Assembly (NCBI GenBank): GCA_008107755.1
Contig: VIRH01000065.1
Coordinates: 124,001-188,000 of the forward strand
Source of the DNA: Rhodobacterales bacterium
Lineage (GTDB): Bacteria > Pseudomonadota > Alphaproteobacteria > Rhizobiales > Stappiaceae
Direction of reading: 5' to 3'
DNA length: 64,000 nucleotides
Positions 17,881 through 27,049 of the stretch are shown one piece after another; position 1 is the stretch's first letter; each line of letters starts with the position of its first letter. The position numbers and the translations under genes were made by a program. The notes under the pieces are model-generated. The model made no database searches, had not been told where the DNA came from, and saw nothing but the letters and a program-made list of their open reading frames with translations.

Positions 17881-17906
17881 CCGGGGCCAAGCGGCCCCGG
17901 CATTTT
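17881..17906 (+). terminator. intrinsic terminator after the TAXI gene
   Basis: A perfect 8-bp GC stem CCGGGGCC / GGCCCCGG with a 4-base loop is followed by CATTTT. It lies 57 bases after the TAXI stop. A-rich sequence on the other side means it may also serve the convergent permease gene weakly. Confidence 0.7.
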
Positions 17907-18059
17907 CTGTTTCCGCACCCGGCGAATCGAAGTCAAACAACGCCTGTTCGCCAGAGCGTCGCGCATCAGAGTCTAAGCCTTGCATTGGTTTCAATTCAGG
18001 GCTTGATGGCTTGTACGGAAAGAGTGTGGGCGTTATCGGCTATCTGCGAGGAAAAGCGC

Positions 18060-20033
18060 TCAGGAGGTGTTCGATACGCCGGTTTCTCCTGTCGGCGCCG
18101 TCGGCGCATCATCCTGGATCGATGCAGCTCCGCCGAGCCCTGCGCGAACTTTGACGACATAGAACACCAGCAGCAGCAAGCCGGCGGCGGAGACGCCGAA
18201 CTCCAGCACCGGCGGGCCGAACTGGCGCAGCGGCACGATGATCAGACAGCCGATTGCCAGCCAGAGAAGACGCATGGCCGGTCCGAGCGGGGTCAGGGCA
18301 TGCCCGAGCATGCCGCCTGAAACCAGGATCAATGCCACGAGCGCGCTGACGAAGACATAGGCGATTTCCCACCAGGGCCCGGCCATCAGAAGACCGGGCT
18401 TATAGATGAACAGGAACGGCAGGAGATAAGCCACCCAGCCGAACTTGAAAGCCTGCAGGCCGGTTTTTACTTGCGATGCGCCGGAGATGGCTGCCGCGGC
18501 GAAGGCGGCGAGCGCGATGGGCGGTGTGATCATGGACAGCATGCCGTAGTAGAAGACGAACATGTGGGCTGTCAGGGGCTCGATTCCGAGCTGAATGAGT
18601 GCAGGAGCCGCCATGGAGGCAAGCAGCAGGTAGACGCCTGTCGTTGGCAGGCCGAGCCCGAGCACGATGCCGACAAGACCTGTAACCACCAGAAGTCCGA
18701 AGAGGTTTTGCCCGCCGAAGCCAATCAGGAAGAGCGATAATGAGAAGCCGAGCCCGGTCGACGAAAGCAGTCCGATGATCATGCCTGCGGCCGCGGTGAT
18801 CAGGAGAACGTCGCACGTCTGGCCGCCGGTGCGGGCAACGCTTGCCACGATCTCGCGCGGACCGAGCCCCGACCGACCGCTGCGGATCGCCCACAGGATG
18901 AGGGAGATGACGACAAGGGCTCCGATGGCCCAGATGGCGGCGACCTCCGCACGCTTGTTCCAGGTGAAGATACTGCCGAGCAGGATGACGAAGGCTATGA
19001 TCGTCAGCCAGCCTTTGGAAAAGACCTTTCGCAGGGTTTCCTTCTCCAGCCAGCTTCCCGAGGCATGGCCGTCTCGCCGGGCGATGAAGTCGATCTGGGC
19101 ATAGAGAGACAGATAATAGATCAGCGCCGGCAGGATGGCCGCTAGCAGGATGCTCCGGTAGGGCATTTGCAGAAGTTCCGCCATCAGGAAGGCGGCGGCG
19201 CCCATGACCGGGGGCGCAAGCTGTCCGCCGGTCGAGGCGACGGCCTCGATCGCGCCGGCCTGTTCTGAGCGGAAGCCGGAGCGCTTCATCATCGGGATCG
19301 TCATCACGCCGGTCGACATGACATTCGAGACGGCGCTGCCGGAGATCGATCCGAAAAGTCCGGAGGCGACAACAGCGATCTTGGCGGTGCTGCCCGGTCC
19401 GCGTCCGGCAAAACGTGTCGCGAGCTGGGTGAAGAAGTTTCCGCCGCCGACAGCAAGCAGAAGCCCACCGAAGAGAACGAAGATCACCACCACGAACGCG
19501 GCAATCTGCAGCGCAGCGCCCCAGGTCGCGCCACTATCGGTGCCGATGAACCGCATGACGTCGGCAAAGGCCATGCCCCGGCCGCGAAGGGGGCCTGGAA
19601 CATAATCGCCGTAAAGTGCATAGAGAAACATTGCGAGCGTGATGAAGACCAGCGTCAGGCCGACCACCCGGCGCAGCCCTTCCATCACCAGCAGCGTCAC
19701 GGCAATACCGAGAACATAGGCCTCGGTCGGGTGCTGAAAGGCGCCCTCGCTGAGCACCGGGAAGCGGATATAGACGAAGACCCCGAGCACCAGGGACGCA
19801 AAGCACAGAAAACCGTCGATCCATCGTTTCGCCGAAGACTTTTCGGCCATGTTGCGGCCGAAGACCACGAACAGAGCCGCTCCGAGCATGAAGGCCGCCA
19901 CCTGTTCCGGATAGATCAGCAATCCGACCCTCTGCGGAATTGCCAGCACCCATACGACGGCCGTAACCGGCACGATCAATGAGAAGAACTGCACCAGACC
20001 GCCGAAAACGGAAGGAGCGGGTTTGTCTGTCAT
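18060..20033 (-). CDS. fused TRAP transporter permease (4TM + 12TM)
   Basis: A 657-residue integral membrane protein, the length of fused DctQM-type permeases that partner TAXI binding proteins. Many hydrophobic spans are visible. The DctM-like signature region FGSISGSAVSNVMSTG and the downstream GGQLAPPVMGAAAF stretch place it in the TRAP family. The ATG at 20033 has GGAGAAACC upstream. It lies downstream of the Liv-type binding protein (20117-21301) on the same strand, separated by a strong hairpin. It could therefore be transcribed from its own promoter, or by read-through of the Liv operon. Confidence 0.85.
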   Translation of the reverse strand: MTDKPAPSVFGGLVQFFSLIVPVTAVVWVLAIPQRVGLLIYPEQVAAFMLGAALFVVFGRNMAEKSSAKRWIDGFLCFASLVLGVFVYIRFPVLSEGAFQHPTEAYVLGIAVTLLVMEGLRRVVGLTLVFITLAMFLYALYGDYVPGPLRGRGMAFADVMRFIGTDSGATWGAALQIAAFVVVIFVLFGGLLLAVGGGNFFTQLATRFAGRGPGSTAKIAVVASGLFGSISGSAVSNVMSTGVMTIPMMKRSGFRSEQAGAIEAVASTGGQLAPPVMGAAAFLMAELLQMPYRSILLAAILPALIYYLSLYAQIDFIARRDGHASGSWLEKETLRKVFSKGWLTIIAFVILLGSIFTWNKRAEVAAIWAIGALVVISLILWAIRSGRSGLGPREIVASVARTGGQTCDVLLITAAAGMIIGLLSSTGLGFSLSLFLIGFGGQNLFGLLVVTGLVGIVLGLGLPTTGVYLLLASMAAPALIQLGIEPLTAHMFVFYYGMLSMITPPIALAAFAAAAISGASQVKTGLQAFKFGWVAYLLPFLFIYKPGLLMAGPWWEIAYVFVSALVALILVSGGMLGHALTPLGPAMRLLWLAIGCLIIVPLRQFGPPVLEFGVSAAGLLLLVFYVVKVRAGLGGAASIQDDAPTAPTGETGVSNTS

Positions 20034-20070
20034 GTCCGGTTTCTCCGGGGCTGCGGGAGTTTCCAGAAAG

Positions 20071-20096
20071 GAGGCCGCCTCGGTCGAGGCGGCCTC
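20071..20096 (-). terminator. strong hairpin between Liv-2 binding protein and TRAP permease
   Basis: A perfect 12-bp stem, GAGGCCGCCTCG / CGAGGCGGCCTC, with a 2-base loop lies 21 bases beyond the binding-protein stop. On the minus strand it is followed by CTTTCT, a weak U-tract. It is either a terminator ending the Liv operon or a 3'-stabilising structure. Confidence 0.6.
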
Positions 20097-20116
20097 GAGG
20101 GCTCAGATGGAGACGA

Positions 20117-21301
20117 TCACTCGCAAGGATCGGCAGGCTTTTCCGCGAACTTCGTCCACGCACCGTCCTTGATCTCGATGACAAAGCCAGGCAGTTCCGC
20201 GTCGTGGTCGTTGAAACAGATGTCGTCGGCGAGAATGCCGGAGAATGAGACACCTTCGAGTTCGTCGATGAGCGCTTCGCGCTCCTCGGAAAGCTTGTCC
20301 GGATCGCCAGTGGTTCCGGCAGCTTCCATGATCTGCTTCAGAAGGTAGACCGTGTCATAGGCCTGGGCGTCGGAATGGTGCGCTCCGAGCTTGTGGATGC
20401 CGCGTGACTCGGCCTCGGCAACAAATTTGTCTTCGAACGCCTGGGAGGCTTCGGTCCTTCCTTTCCAGAAACCGGACATCATCAGTGTGCCTTCGCCGGC
20501 CTCTCCGAAGAGTTCGACGACATTCGGGTCGGAGAAGATCTGCGAGCCGATCATCCGGCCCTCATAGCCCTGGCGGACGAGTTCGGAGATCAGCTTGGAG
20601 GCAGAACCGGGCAGCGCGGCGACCGCTACAATGTCCGGGTTGCTTTCCAGGATCTTGGCCACCTGTGCCGACATGTCGAAGCTCTTGTACTGGACCGGGA
20701 TCGGATCGCCATGTTCGACACCAGCCTGCTCCAGCAGCGCCGGATAAAGTTTGGTGCCGGCGGCGTTCGAGACGACTTCCTCGGAGATATAGACGATCTC
20801 GGCCGTGTCCATCTTGATGCCGGCTTCCTTCATCGCCTGAAGCAGGCGGGAGAACTGCTTGCTTTCGTCCTCAGTCAGGCGCCAGCCGTAGCGCTTGCCA
20901 TCGGTCAGGCCCGGCGCAGAGGAGGAGGTCGGCATCATCAGCGTCTTCAGGCGCTCCGCATCGTTGAGCGCGACCTTCGCCTCGCCGGAGGAAAACGGCC
21001 CGACGATCGCGAGCACCTTGTCGTCCTGGCTAAGGGAACGTGCCGCCACTGCGGCCTGCTTGGGATCGGACCCGGTGTCGTAGCGGATCAGCTCGATCTG
21101 CTTTCCGTTGATCCCGCCGGCCTTGTTGATCTCGTCGACAGCGATGTCGACGGCAACCACGGTCGGCTCCGCCGCGCTTTTCAGAACGCCGGCGGTGGCG
21201 ACGATGTTGCCGATCTTGATGGTGTCCGCTGCATGTGCGAGTGGCGCGGCGAGCGTCATGGCCGCCGCAGCGGCGAGAAGTATCGATTTTCCTGTCTTCA
21301 T
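20117..21301 (-). CDS. periplasmic substrate-binding protein of Liv-type ABC importer, system 2
   Basis: A 394-residue Peripla_BP_6 protein with a signal peptide (MKTGKSILLAAAAAMTLAAP, cleavage after AHA). Type I binding-fold motifs are IKIGNIVATAG, NKAGGINGKQIELI and VGPFSSGEAK. The SD is AGGGGAA. It is encoded last in the system 2 operon, in contrast to system 1 where the binding protein precedes the permeases. The ligand is unknown. Confidence 0.88.
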   Translation of the reverse strand: MKTGKSILLAAAAAMTLAAPLAHAADTIKIGNIVATAGVLKSAAEPTVVAVDIAVDEINKAGGINGKQIELIRYDTGSDPKQAAVAARSLSQDDKVLAIVGPFSSGEAKVALNDAERLKTLMMPTSSSAPGLTDGKRYGWRLTEDESKQFSRLLQAMKEAGIKMDTAEIVYISEEVVSNAAGTKLYPALLEQAGVEHGDPIPVQYKSFDMSAQVAKILESNPDIVAVAALPGSASKLISELVRQGYEGRMIGSQIFSDPNVVELFGEAGEGTLMMSGFWKGRTEASQAFEDKFVAEAESRGIHKLGAHHSDAQAYDTVYLLKQIMEAAGTTGDPDKLSEEREALIDELEGVSFSGILADDICFNDHDAELPGFVIEIKDGAWTKFAEKPADPCE

Positions 21302-21337
21302 TTTCAGTTCCCCTTTTCTGGTCTCCGGTTTTCCGGT

Positions 21338-22078
21338 TTATGCGAGGCGTGCGGGCTCTTCGGTCGCGGTTTCGCCGTGACCGCCAAGATAGGCCTCGGT
21401 CAGCGCCGTGTTCGAGGCGAGCGCCTCGGCGGTGTCTTCCAGGACATTCGTTCCAAGTTCGAGCACGTAGCCGCGCGCGGCGATGTCGAGTGCCATGGTC
21501 GTGTTCTGTTCGACCAGAAGAATGCCGATGCCGTCCTTGTTGAGATCGCCCAGAAGCGTGAACAGTCGTTCGACGAAGAGAGGCGACAGGCCAAGGGACG
21601 GTTCGTCCAGCATGATCAGCCGCGGCCGGCTGACCAGGGCGCGTCCGATGGCGAGCATCTGCTGTTCGCCGCCGGAGAGGGAGCTGGCACTGGCATAGCG
21701 CCGTTCCGCAAGATTGGGAAAGCGCTCGTAGATCGACGCGATGTCCCGATCGACGGAAGCGTCCTTGCGAAGGTATGCCCCCATGAGCAGGTTTTCCTCC
21801 ACGGTCATGGACACGAAGATCTGACGCCCTTCCGGCACCAGAACCATGCCGTCACGCACGCGTGCCGCCGGGCTTTGCGCGGTCAGGTCCCTGCCGTTGA
21901 AGCGGATCCTGCCGCCGCTCGGCCGCACGGCGCCCTGCAGCGCGCGCAGGAGAGAGGTCTTGCCGGCTCCATTTGCTCCGAGGACCGTAACGATTTCCCC
22001 TTCGCCGACGGTCAGGCTGACGGATTTCACCGCGCGGGTGCGTCCGTAGGTTACATCGAGATTTTCGACCTCAAGCAT
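21338..22078 (-). CDS. branched-chain-type ABC transporter ATPase (LivF-like), system 2
   Basis: A 246-residue ATPase from the ATG at 22078, which has SD GGGAGG; the frame is open to 22105. Walker A is GANGAGKTS (34-42), the signature LSGGEQQ, and Walker B LIMLDEPSLGLSP is typical of LivF. It overlaps the end of the LivG-like gene by eight bases. Confidence 0.9.
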   Translation of the reverse strand: MLEVENLDVTYGRTRAVKSVSLTVGEGEIVTVLGANGAGKTSLLRALQGAVRPSGGRIRFNGRDLTAQSPAARVRDGMVLVPEGRQIFVSMTVEENLLMGAYLRKDASVDRDIASIYERFPNLAERRYASASSLSGGEQQMLAIGRALVSRPRLIMLDEPSLGLSPLFVERLFTLLGDLNKDGIGILLVEQNTTMALDIAARGYVLELGTNVLEDTAEALASNTALTEAYLGGHGETATEEPARLA

Positions 22079-22871
22079 CTGTCGCCTCCCGGTGTACCTC
22101 TGCATCGTGATCCTTCGCGTGCCGCGAACCGAGGTATGCTTCGAGCACCAACGGGTTTTCCTGCACGTGCCGCGTCGAGCCGTCGTAGATCTTCTTGCCG
22201 AAGTTCAGGACAACCGCGTGGTCGCACAGACTGCGGACCAGGCCCATGTCATGTTCCACGATCAGGATCGTTGTCCCCGTGTCGGAGATGGTCTTGAGGA
22301 AGTCGCGGAGGTTGGCTGTCTCCGCGGGGTTGAGGCCGGCGGCGGGCTCGTCCAGCATCAGCAGCTTAGGGCTTGCGGCAAGCGCACGAACGACCTCGAT
22401 CTTCTTGCGGATGCCGTAGGGCAGAGTGGCAGCGACCTCACCGGGGAAGGTTCCGAGCCCCATGTGGGCAAGAAGCTCTTCCGCGTCGCGGCGCCAGCGC
22501 GACCCGGCGCCGAGCGGCAGGGTCATGTCGATGAGACCGGAAGCCCGCGACTGCTGGCCAAGCATGATGTTTTCGACGACCGACAGATGCGGCATCAGCC
22601 GGATGTTCTGGAAGCTGCGCGCCAGACCCCTGCCGACCCGTCTTCGCGAGGGCATCGAGGTGATGTCTGTTCCGTCAAACGTCACGGTCCCCGTATCGGG
22701 AATGTAGACGCCGGAAATCAGGTTGAAGATGGTCGTCTTGCCGGCGCCGTTCGGGCCGATCAGCGCCATCCTGACGCCGGCGGGAACCTCGAAACTCACA
22801 TCGGAGATGACCTGCAGGCCGCCGAAGCTCTTGCTGACGTTGTTGAGGGAGAGGAGGGGAGCAGCACTCAT
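22071..22871 (-). CDS. branched-chain-type ABC transporter ATPase (LivG-like), system 2
   Basis: A 266-residue LivG-type ATPase: Walker [11 protein letters not shown] near residues 37-46, Q-loop RSFQNIRL, Walker [14 protein letters not shown] and switch His in IVEHDMG. The region TLPYGIRKK replaces a canonical LSGGQ signature, as in other LivG proteins. Four-base overlap with the LivM-like gene. Confidence 0.9.
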   Translation of the reverse strand: MSAAPLLSLNNVSKSFGGLQVISDVSFEVPAGVRMALIGPNGAGKTTIFNLISGVYIPDTGTVTFDGTDITSMPSRRRVGRGLARSFQNIRLMPHLSVVENIMLGQQSRASGLIDMTLPLGAGSRWRRDAEELLAHMGLGTFPGEVAATLPYGIRKKIEVVRALAASPKLLMLDEPAAGLNPAETANLRDFLKTISDTGTTILIVEHDMGLVRSLCDHAVVLNFGKKIYDGSTRHVQENPLVLEAYLGSRHAKDHDAEVHREATDA

Positions 22872-23800
22872 CCTTCTGTCACCTCCCGGCGCGCCGAGGT
22901 GGCGCCTTTCTTCCAGAATTGCAGATTCTCGACCATGGTCCTTGTCACAAGCCCCTCCGGCCGGATGACCATCATCAGGATTGTCATCAGTCCGAGAATG
23001 ACGAAGCGCCAGGATTCGTCTGGCGGCGCGACATTGTCCGCATCACCGAAGAGGCCGACGACGGCTGTCTTGAGGGCGGGCAACGCATCGCGCAGGACTT
23101 CGGGAAGAATCGTGAAGAAGGTTGCGCCGACAAGCGGACCCCAGGCCGTCTGCGTGCCGCCGAGCAGCACATAGAGCAGAACGTAGATGGAAAGGAGCGC
23201 GTTGAAGCTCTGGACCTCGACATAGGAATAGGAGACGGCATACAGCCCGCCGGAAAGTCCGGCCAGCGCCGCGCCGATGCCAAAGGCGACGACCTTCACG
23301 CCGCGGATCGAGACGCCCATCAGATCGGAAACCTGCTCGTCGTCGTGGATCGCCCGCATGGCAAGCCCGAAACGGGTCGACATGACGTAGAAGACGAAGC
23401 CGATCACGCAGACCGCCATGATGACCGGAACATACCAGTCCACATAGGCCGGAACGGAGATGCCCATCGCACCACCCAGTTCCTCGGAGTTCAGGATGGC
23501 CCCGGTGATGACCTCGGCGAAGGCAAAGGTCGCCAGCACAAGATAGACGCCCTTGGTCCTCAGGATCGGAAAGGCGATCGCAACACCGACGAGCCCTGCA
23601 AGGACAACGCCGAAGAGGAGCGTCAAGGGGACCGAAAGGCCGAAGGTTGCCGTCAGATAGGCCGCCGCGTAGGCGCCGACGGCCTGGAAGCCCGCACCGC
23701 CCAGGTTGAGCTGGCCGGTGGCAACCGCCAGGAAGATGCCGTAGGCGAAGATGATGTTGATTGCGAGGATCGACAGGATCCCCGACATGTATCCACTCAT
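22868..23800 (-). CDS. branched-chain-type ABC permease (LivM-like), system 2
   Basis: A 310-residue permease with a short N-terminus and about nine hydrophobic spans. The LivM hallmark is present as [20 protein letters not shown] near residue 28-47, and [15 protein letters not shown] lies in the C-terminal half. It is encoded one base after the LivH-like gene. Confidence 0.88.
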   Translation of the reverse strand: MSGYMSGILSILAINIIFAYGIFLAVATGQLNLGGAGFQAVGAYAAAYLTATFGLSVPLTLLFGVVLAGLVGVAIAFPILRTKGVYLVLATFAFAEVITGAILNSEELGGAMGISVPAYVDWYVPVIMAVCVIGFVFYVMSTRFGLAMRAIHDDEQVSDLMGVSIRGVKVVAFGIGAALAGLSGGLYAVSYSYVEVQSFNALLSIYVLLYVLLGGTQTAWGPLVGATFFTILPEVLRDALPALKTAVVGLFGDADNVAPPDESWRFVILGLMTILMMVIRPEGLVTRTMVENLQFWKKGATSARREVTEG

Positions 23801-23801
23801 G

Positions 23802-24719
23802 TCAGAGCTTCCCCTTGCCGATTGAATTGTGTCCGAAAAGACCTTGGGGGTAGGCGATCAACGTGAGCAGCAGGGCTCCCCACACGACCACCTGCACGGT
23901 GTCCGCTCCGAAGAAATGGACCGTCATCATTTCAAGAAGGCCGACGACGAGGCCGCCCAGAACCGCGCCCCAGATCGAGCCGAGGCCGCCGATGACCATG
24001 CCGGCGATGGCCTTGGTGCCGATGTCCTCGCCCATGAACGGCGACACCTCTCCGTAATTCACGGCAAAGAGAGCACCGGCAAGACCGCACAGAAGGCCGG
24101 TCAGCATGAAGACGACGGGGACGACGCGCGCCGTGTCGACGCCGAGAATGTTTGCAGCGTCGGGATTCTCGGCGATTGCGCGCAGACCACGTCCGATCCG
24201 TGACCGCTTCAGCAGAAGGGTCAATCCAACCACGATGGCCACGGTGACAAGAAGGCTGACCAACTGCGGTATGCGCACGAACAGCCCGCCGATGTTCAGC
24301 GTCAGATCCGCGTCCGGGCCGGGAAACCGCTGGCTGTCGTTGCCGTAGCCGATCTGGACCAGGTTCTCCAGAACCAGCAGAAAACCCAGTGAGCTGACGA
24401 GCGGAATTGCGTGTTCGGTGGAGTCGCCGTAGCGGGTCTTGAGATAGCGGAAGGTGAATCGCTCAACCACGAGAGAGGCCAGGACAGCAACAAGAATGCC
24501 GATAACGAGAGCGACCGGCCAGGGAAGAGGTCCGGACAACCCCATAGGCAGGCCCCAATAGGCAATTGCCCAGCCAGTCATGCCGGTAAGCATGAACAAG
24601 GTCGGTATCGTGAAATTCAGGAAGTTCAGGATGCCGATGGTCAGAGTAAAGGCAACGGCAACAGTCACATAGACACTGCCGAGCATTACGGAATTGATGA
24701 TCTGCTGAAGAAGCAGCAT
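23802..24719 (-). CDS. branched-chain-type ABC permease (LivH-like), system 2; first gene of operon
   Basis: A 305-residue permease with the LivH opening MLLLQQIINSVMLGSVYVT, TIGILNFLNF, and the C-terminal VIGGLGSIWGAVLGG element. The start is ATG 24719, with a GTG one codon earlier; GAGG lies about 8-11 bases upstream. It heads the minus-strand Liv-2 operon. A TTGTACACAA palindrome at 24750-24759 sits just upstream, suggesting repression by the FCD-GntR regulator encoded at 27916. Confidence 0.88.
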   Translation of the reverse strand: MLLLQQIINSVMLGSVYVTVAVAFTLTIGILNFLNFTIPTLFMLTGMTGWAIAYWGLPMGLSGPLPWPVALVIGILVAVLASLVVERFTFRYLKTRYGDSTEHAIPLVSSLGFLLVLENLVQIGYGNDSQRFPGPDADLTLNIGGLFVRIPQLVSLLVTVAIVVGLTLLLKRSRIGRGLRAIAENPDAANILGVDTARVVPVVFMLTGLLCGLAGALFAVNYGEVSPFMGEDIGTKAIAGMVIGGLGSIWGAVLGGLVVGLLEMMTVHFFGADTVQVVVWGALLLTLIAYPQGLFGHNSIGKGKL

Positions 24720-25044
24720 CACGGTGCACCTCGCTCTTCGGACATTTGTTTGTACACAATGAGGGAGGTGATTTCACACGCTCTTGCGACTGGCCGGCCA
24801 AGCGGCACTGCGCTGTCGGCAAACCATACGGGCTGCATAAAATATTGAAAAAGCGTCGTAATTACCACGTTTTTCCGAGACTCCGTCCAGTCTCTCTTCA
24901 TCATAACGTTCCCCTCGAACATTATCCTGAATATGGATTTGATTTGTCTTTTTTGTACGTCGGGAGTTGATTTGTCCTGATCTTTTGTACACATTGTGGC
25001 GCAATATGGACGATGTCAAGTGAATTGCTGGAGGCCCGATCGGG
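24720..25044. promoter_or_regulatory. divergent control region between Liv-2 operon and monooxygenase operon
   Basis: An AT-rich 325-base spacer. It carries two related palindromes: TTGTACACAA (24750-24759, a perfect TTGT-2-ACAA inverted repeat) and TTGTACACAT (24985-24994, seven of eight positions). There is also a looser TTTTGTACGT at 24951-24960. An ATTTGTCC half-site (24970-24977) recurs in front of the 32.9-kb operon. The sites lie close to both start codons. No protein-coding sequence is convincing here. Confidence 0.5.
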
Positions 25045-26250
25045 ATGAATGAGGAAGCGGAACGTGTTTTGATCGTCGGCGCGGGGCCCGTCGGGCTCGT
25101 CGCGGCCGCCTGTCTGGGAGAGGCGGGAATTCCTGTCACAATCCTGGAAAAAAGTGACGCGCTGCCCAAGGATCTGCGGGCTTCAACCTTTCACCCGCCC
25201 ACCCTCGACATGCTCGACCGCTTCGGCGTCTCGGAGAAGCTCATTGCGCGCGGGCTCATCTGCCCGACCTGGCAGTTTCGCGACCGTTCGGAGGGCGTGA
25301 TCGCGGAGTTTGATCTCGGCATTCTCGAAGGCGAAACAAATCATCCCTACAGGCTGCAGTGCGAACAATGGAAGTTGTCCGAACATTTGCGCGAATTGAT
25401 CGACGCCAGCGATTCCATCGAGCTCGTCTACGATGTCGTCGGCGAGGGCGTGACGCAGACGGACACCGGCGTAACGCTGACGGTCCGACATTCCGACGGC
25501 TCTCTGAAAGAGATCAAAGGCAGCTACCTGATCGCCGCCGACGGAGCGCACAGCGCAATCCGCAAGTCGCTTGATATCGAGTTCGAGGGGCTGACCATTC
25601 CGGAGATCTTCCTGTCGATGTCGACGGAATTTCCGTTTGACGATGCCATCCCGGATCTTGCTCCCATCGCCTATCTGACCGACCCGAACGAATGGGCGGT
25701 TCTCCTGCGGACACCGTCGCTCTGGCGCGTCTTGCTGCCGACGGATCCGACCCTTTCGGACGAGGAAATCAAGGCCCCGGACGTGATGGAAAGGCGTCTC
25801 CAGAAACTCTGTCCGAAGGACGGCCCATACGAGGTGGTGCATGCCACGGCGTACCGGGTGCATCAGCGGGTTGCCAAATCCTATGTCCAGGGCCGCGTCT
25901 TTCTCGTCGGGGATGCCGCGCATCTGAACAATCCGCTCGGCGGCATGGGCATGAACGGCGGCATTCATGATGCGGTGAATCTGACCGAAAAGCTCGTCAA
26001 GGTGTGGAACGGCGAAGCGCCGCTCGACAGCATGGGGCGTTACGAGCGTCAGCGCCGACAGGTGGCCATCGACACGGTTCAGGCCCAGTCGCTGCGCAAC
26101 CGCAAGATCATGGCCGAGAACGACGCGGGCGCACGCAGCGCCTACCACGACGAGCTGCGCGCCATTGTCGCCGACCCGGCCAAGCACAAGGCCTACCTGA
26201 TGGGCTCTTCGATGCTCCAATCGCTCAAGGATCTGGAAAATATCGCCTGA
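25045..26250 (+). CDS. FAD-dependent aromatic-ring-type monooxygenase (PF01494)
   Basis: A 401-residue group A flavin monooxygenase. The dinucleotide motif VLIVGAGPVGLVAA is near residues 9-22, with the acidic strand end at TILEKSD. A DG-type motif reads LIAADGAHSAIRKSL. The GD motif LVGDAAHLNNPLGGMGMNGG is around Asp290. It inserts one hydroxyl into an activated ring using NAD(P)H and O2. The SD is GGAGG. It is the first gene of a seven-gene plus-strand operon with amide and dicarboxylate enzymes downstream. That would suit hydroxylation of a heteroaromatic or phenolic acid; the substrate is inference. Confidence 0.85.
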   Translation: MNEEAERVLIVGAGPVGLVAAACLGEAGIPVTILEKSDALPKDLRASTFHPPTLDMLDRFGVSEKLIARGLICPTWQFRDRSEGVIAEFDLGILEGETNHPYRLQCEQWKLSEHLRELIDASDSIELVYDVVGEGVTQTDTGVTLTVRHSDGSLKEIKGSYLIAADGAHSAIRKSLDIEFEGLTIPEIFLSMSTEFPFDDAIPDLAPIAYLTDPNEWAVLLRTPSLWRVLLPTDPTLSDEEIKAPDVMERRLQKLCPKDGPYEVVHATAYRVHQRVAKSYVQGRVFLVGDAAHLNNPLGGMGMNGGIHDAVNLTEKLVKVWNGEAPLDSMGRYERQRRQVAIDTVQAQSLRNRKIMAENDAGARSAYHDELRAIVADPAKHKAYLMGSSMLQSLKDLENIA

Positions 26251-26286
26251 GCCATTTCCGGCACTTCTATCAAAGGGATTGAAAAC

Positions 26287-27033
26287 GTGACTGACAGCCT
26301 CGGATATCGCATGAAATTCGGCGTGATAGCGCCGTCGACCAACACGTCCGTGCAGCCGGAATTCGATGACATGCGCCCGGTCGGCGTGACCAATCATTTC
26401 TCGCGCATCGTCATTCCGGACGATCCGGTCAATTCGGATGAGGACTTCAACGAACTTGTCATGCGCATTCGAGCCGAAACCATGAATGCCATCGACGCGG
26501 TGAAGACCTGCTCCCCCGGCGGGATGATCATGGGCATGTCGGCCGAAACCTTCTGGGACGGCAAGGAGCGCGCCGACACCCTGAAGGCCGAGGTTGAGGA
26601 ACGCGCGGGAATGCCGGTTGCCATGGGCTCGGACGCCTGTCAGGCGGCACTTGGCGCCTTCGGCGGGATAAAGCGCATCGCGGTCGTCACGCCCTACATG
26701 CCGATCGGCGACCAGCAGGTGGAGAAGTTCTTCACCGACTGCGGTTACGAGGTCGTCCAGGTGAAGGGCCTGAAGTGCAAGTCGCCGATGCTGATCGCCC
26801 ACGAAACCGAGAAGACGCTGCGTGACGCCATCATCGAGGTGAATGATCCCTCGGTCGACGCCATCATCCAGGCCGGCACCAACCTTGCCATGGCCCGCGT
26901 CGGGGCTATTGCCGAATTCTGGCTGGACAAGCCTGTCATAGCGATCAACACGGCGACCTACTGGCACGCGCTTCGCATGAACGGCATCATGGACAAGGTT
27001 CAGGGTTTCGGCTCGCTCCTTTCGCATCACTGA
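26287..27033 (+). CDS. arylmalonate decarboxylase / maleate isomerase-like protein lacking both catalytic cysteines
   Basis: A 248-residue protein (GTG start) of the Asp/Glu racemase superfamily, closest to the arylmalonate decarboxylase/maleate cis-trans isomerase branch: FGVIAPSTNTSVQPEF at the N-terminus, RIAVVTPYM in the middle. In this fold one or two Cys do the chemistry. Here the first position reads IMGMSAET and the second IQAGTNLA, so by eye neither carries a Cys. It may be a decarboxylase, isomerase or hydrolase with changed chemistry, or a non-catalytic protein. Encoded between the monooxygenase and a deacetylase-like hydrolase. Confidence 0.75.
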   Translation: MTDSLGYRMKFGVIAPSTNTSVQPEFDDMRPVGVTNHFSRIVIPDDPVNSDEDFNELVMRIRAETMNAIDAVKTCSPGGMIMGMSAETFWDGKERADTLKAEVEERAGMPVAMGSDACQAALGAFGGIKRIAVVTPYMPIGDQQVEKFFTDCGYEVVQVKGLKCKSPMLIAHETEKTLRDAIIEVNDPSVDAIIQAGTNLAMARVGAIAEFWLDKPVIAINTATYWHALRMNGIMDKVQGFGSLLSHH

Positions 27034-27049
27034 GGGCAGGGTCAGAGCC

